From Pratylenchus scribneri (lineage: Eukaryota > Nematoda > Chromadorea > Rhabditida > Pratylenchidae), in the NCBI GenBank assembly GCA_030063045.1, contig JAQSEB010000019.1, forward strand, positions 1,054,001-1,118,000: a DNA stretch of 64,000 nt, in the 5' to 3' direction. Below, in pieces: positions 60,454 through 64,000 of this stretch (within the stretch, counting starts at the first letter, position 1; each line of letters begins with the position of its first letter). The notes under the pieces were generated by a model. That model was not told the origin of the DNA. It did not search any database and saw only the letters and a list, made by a program, of their open reading frames with translations. Made by a program: the position numbers and the translations under genes.

Positions 60454-63400
60454 TCAAAGATCCCAGCTGAAAAGATGATGCTTGATCAGCATATCCTGCA
60501 CCCCATCTTTCAATGGCCCACGCCTTTCCCATTCATCCATTCCTCCACCGCCGCTTCCATCCATTTCTCCTCTCTTTTCTGTCTTTCCCCTTTGCATTTT
60601 TGTGGCGGCTGTCTTTAATTCTTCCGCACAAACAATTTCAGAATCCACGTCCAAATTGAATCCAAATTGAGCCAACAATTTTAGCTCACAACTGATCTAA
60701 AAATAAAAGTTGGGGAAATTGAAGAGAATACTGGATAAACTTGTTGAGAGGCGGGTGACCGAATAAATGACCAAGAATGGAAATGTCTTTTTCGGTGGGA
60801 TTCTTGGCCAGCGGCATGGCAAAAAATGTCAAACCATAAATGAAGGCACTATAAAATAAAATTAATAGACATTCGTCCTTCTCTTCTAATTTACCTGTTG
60901 ATTTAAACCGAATGTAATTAGTGAACGAAATTTCCCATCCATTGGTGCATTCACCGGCAAATGTGAAAGCAGAATTGTGCGAACGGCCAAATGCAACAAT
61001 TCCTCCGGGCCCAGCACCCGTCCATCTTGATCCAATCGAAATGTACTGCACAAAGTCAATTTGGAATTTTCGGATGCTGCCACACGTTTTTGTCTTCGAT
61101 CCATTGGGACAATGGATTTGGCCAAGGATTCAATGAAAGGCCATGGATGGGAAGGGACGGAGGAGGGAAATATGCCACCCAATTGACGATCGCATTGACG
61201 AATTCTGTAATAAAAAATGGAAAATATTTTTGAATTGATTTTCACCCATGGGAAAGAATTTGGCGAAAAGCAAATGCCAACGGGCCTCTGGCAAGTTCAG
61301 CAATTCTGGGGCAGATGGCCTTATTTTTTGGGGATATTTTAATTTAACTCCTAAAGTCTTGTTTATGTCCCACCTCATCCCCTCTGGCGCAATAATCCTT
61401 TCCTCGTTCATCGATAATTTGCACAAATTTTGCCGGGAACCATCCTCGACTGTGTGGACATTTAATTAAAAAAGACCCCACCCCTCCATTTACTCACCGC
61501 CCATCCAATTCGCCAATCCAACAATGTTCATCCTGATCATCCGAAACAATCGTAATCAAATCATTTTTGCGAAAGGCCAAATCGTCTTCGTCTTTTTGGT
61601 CAAAATCTGTCAATGCCCTCGCTCGTTTTTGTCCCTCCCTTCGACATTTGAAGAATTCCTCCCGTTCTTTGCTTGGATCAAAACCACCGTAATAATCCGC
61701 CTATGGGAATATTTGATTGATATAAATTTGACCCCCTCCTTTGCCTGTGTGCAAATTTGCCTTTCCCTATGTTGATTTTCTTTACATTCCGCAAAATGTG
61801 CACAAATTTGGAGGATAGCATTTCGCAAATCCATGATCAATTCGGTCTATTCAAAAAACGTAAATTAATCAACATTTTCAATTTACTTGTCGAATATTTT
61901 TAGTCCTCGGATCCTCCTCCTCTTCCCGTTCCTTTTTGTCCATTTTTTGTTGGAATATTTGGCGCACTATACTTTTGGAACGATGCAATTTTCTTCTCGT
62001 CACTTTCTGTTTCGACGATAATTGTTGGCCATCCTTCATTTGGGCATCCATCAGTCCCGTTTCCGTCATCACAATTCCCTCAAAATGTAAACATAAAATC
62101 CATATTCTCTCTACATTTTTGGCCTACTTGATATTTTCTTCTCAATTCATTGACCAAATGATCGGTGATTGAATATTCAAAGGATTGGGCCATTTCAAGC
62201 AAATCTTCGATTCGACCAATTTCCCCGGGAATTCTTGTGATTGCCGAAAATAAATCAGTGCCTGATGTTAGTCCATTTGCCCCCTGAATTTTCCTTTCCA
62301 ACAATTTTTCCTCATTCAATTTGAGCATTGCCAAAATAAGGCGAAAAATGACGGAAGGCCCAAATGTGAATAGCCAATCCCAAATTCGGAAAAGGAAACG
62401 CGCAGGGAAGGCGGATGCCAACAATGTGATCAGCCAATTTATGAAAACCATTGTGGTGTCCGCATTTTGTTCAGCCATCATTTCCGTCAATTCCGGCATA
62501 TGCACCTTTTATAGAAGGGAAATTTATAGGGGGAAATTCAATATATCTAACTTCCGCCTGTTTTTTGTGTTTCTCTTTAGCTAATAAGATATTTTTCTAA
62601 GTCTATTAATTAGTAGTTTAATAATGAAAAGCTTATTTAAATTGGAATCACATAAAAAATTTTGTGTCCAATTTTGAGCCATTATTCAGCCAAGTAATGC
62701 ATCAGGCAATGCCACCAACCTGAACCAAATGCCTCAGGAGTCTTTCGTCCGCCCTCACTCCATTGAGTGAAGGTGAATAATATGAAGCTGGGAGAATGTC
62801 CTCAATTAGACAGCACATCATCCAAAATGTGTTCTCCTCGCCGCATACCAACAAAAGTGAACCGGCCACAATGCCCATTCCTTGGCAATAGCCTAATTCC
62901 GGGAAAATATAGGCCAATGAACGGAGAAGGCGGCGAAGTGGAGCAATTCCCGGTGAATGTGAACGGCCAAAAGAATAATGTGAGGGCAATGTCCGCAACA
63001 AATCCCTTTGAAAATTATGTGAATTCCATTTTGTATTTTGCCTTTCAACAAACTTCTCAATTTGAACATCTACTGCGGGCGCACTTTCTCGTTGCACTTT
63101 GTGCAAAATTTTTGCATAATTTAATGAACCTTTTTAAATTAATATAAAAATAGTTCCAAATATTTCCTCAATCTTCACTTTTTGCTCGTTTTTCAATGGC
63201 TCCACAAAGTCTGGGCCAAAGGAAGGGTCGAAGTGAATGTGGAATGCCCTCCTCGTGGACCATGTCATCGAATTTAGCGGCTCCCCTCAATCTTTGTACA
63301 TCCACTTTTGCCCAGATCAAATCCTCCTCCACTTGGCTATGCGTACTTTGAACCATGGCCAACCATCGCATTCTTTTTGTGTATAATAATTCATTTTAAT

Positions 63401-63822
63401 GAGGGAATTATGGGTGGAACCTATGAGAAGAATTTTCCAACGGAGGCAATTCGGCGGTTGGGTCGGAAGTGCCATCGGAATCGGGAAGGCGAAATCCGAA
63501 TTCATCGAAACTTGGATGGAAATTGGATAAAATGAGAGGGAAATGGGACGAACAATTCCTGAGGCTGTTCAAAATATTTTGGCAACAATTGACGATTGAG
63601 GGCCGAAAATGGTTTGCCTCCTAGTGGAAATATGGATACAATAATTTCCATTCGCTCTTCCTTCTCGGCATTTCCCATTCCAATTTCATTATTTCCATTC
63701 ATTGCCCCTTCATCCTCTTCATCATCATCAAAATTTGCCGATTCTGGTCCAGAAAATCCTGCAAAAGTCATTAAAATTGAAATGAAAAATGAAATTAAAA
63801 GACCTTTGCTATATTTTGTCAT
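60454..63822 (-). CDS. SGSM3: SGSM3-type RabGAP (TBC-SH3-RUN domains), complete
   Basis: GTPase-activating protein for Rab-family GTPases. ATG at 63822 (MTKYSKG, intron, [17 protein letters not shown]). Then [29 protein letters not shown] and the TBC domain: [20 protein letters not shown]; the Arg finger in [12 protein letters not shown] (62.97 kb); the Gln finger in [18 protein letters not shown] (62.9 kb); and [39 protein letters not shown] follows. The SH3 domain is [20 protein letters not shown] with [12 protein letters not shown] (61.6-61.5 kb). The RUN domain covers 61.2-60.5 kb ([56 protein letters not shown]) and ends [13 protein letters not shown], the family's usual terminus. Both catalytic fingers are intact, so GAP activity is expected. 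The gene is complete at both ends of the frame. Confidence 0.92.
62548..62582 (+). repeat. AATTCCGCCT minisatellite single unit (SGSM3 intron)
   Basis: One unit, AACTTCCGCCTGTTTTTTGT followed by GTTTCTC, matching the array unit at 37.3 kb. It lies in an SGSM3 intron between the two exons that carry the second half of the TBC domain. Confidence 0.5.
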
Positions 63823-64000
63823 TTTGTTGGTAAAAATTGGCCAAAAATTTTATGGGAAAATGGAATGGAATGGGAGGTGGAATTTTGCGCCATTCCCTTT
63901 CTCTCTACCCCGCCTTTTTGGCCTCAACCAAACCGCCAAAGCAATGGCATTATCGACCGTGTTGTGCCGGCTGGCAGCAACAGAAATAGAGGAAAAGCGA
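63823..64000 (-). promoter_or_regulatory. 5' flank of SGSM3
   Basis: The 178 bp upstream of the SGSM3 ATG, pyrimidine-rich on the plus strand, running off the window. It probably contains part of the promoter or 5' UTR. No specific motif assigned. Confidence 0.35.

Overview
This is a nuclear contig from a nematode. Genes have many introns of roughly 45-60 bp with terse (T)TTCAG acceptors, and the protein families have nematode homologues: MAB-21, the SEL-2 neurobeachin, an ET-like Cys-rich module and a sex-peptide/MIP-receptor-like GPCR. The AT-rich introns, intronic tRNA-derived repeats and long poly-C/poly-G runs would fit a tylenchid (plant-parasitic-type) nematode, but that placement is inference. 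There is no bacterial, phage or CRISPR content. All gene models were spliced by eye; exon junctions marked uncertain should be checked against RNA.

Left part (1-12 kb): a PDE12-type 2',5'-phosphodiesterase (+) with a tRNA-Met gene in an intron; a repeat-rich spacer with a small inverted-repeat element; a MADF-BESS transcription factor (-) whose introns carry tRNA-derived repeats; and a secreted proline-rich protein (+) whose last large intron holds a hAT-type non-autonomous transposon with a clear 8-bp target duplication.

Centre-left (12-27 kb): the large neurobeachin/LRBA gene (sel-2, -) fills 12.1-25.4 kb. One of its introns contains a complete mab-21 gene on the opposite strand, the same nested arrangement known for vertebrate NBEA/MAB21L1 and LRBA/MAB21L2. 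An eIF4E-family gene lies about 290 bp upstream on the same strand, a possible operon.

Centre (27-38 kb): a GC-rich spacer with poly-C runs; an ET-like membrane protein with a Thr/Ser/Lys-rich stalk (+); mitochondrial ribosomal protein S23 (+); a small secreted protein with a six-cysteine tail (-); a four-transmembrane orphan (+); and a neuropeptide GPCR (-) with a minisatellite array in an intron.

Right part (38-64 kb), all on the minus strand: alpha-tubulin; an IkB-like ankyrin protein; tyrosine aminotransferase; liprin-beta, with palindromic transposon-like elements in its introns; and a complete SGSM3-type TBC-SH3-RUN RabGAP. Many of these genes act in neurons or membrane traffic (neurobeachin, liprin-beta, SGSM3, tubulin, GPCR), but nothing in the sequence shows they are co-regulated.
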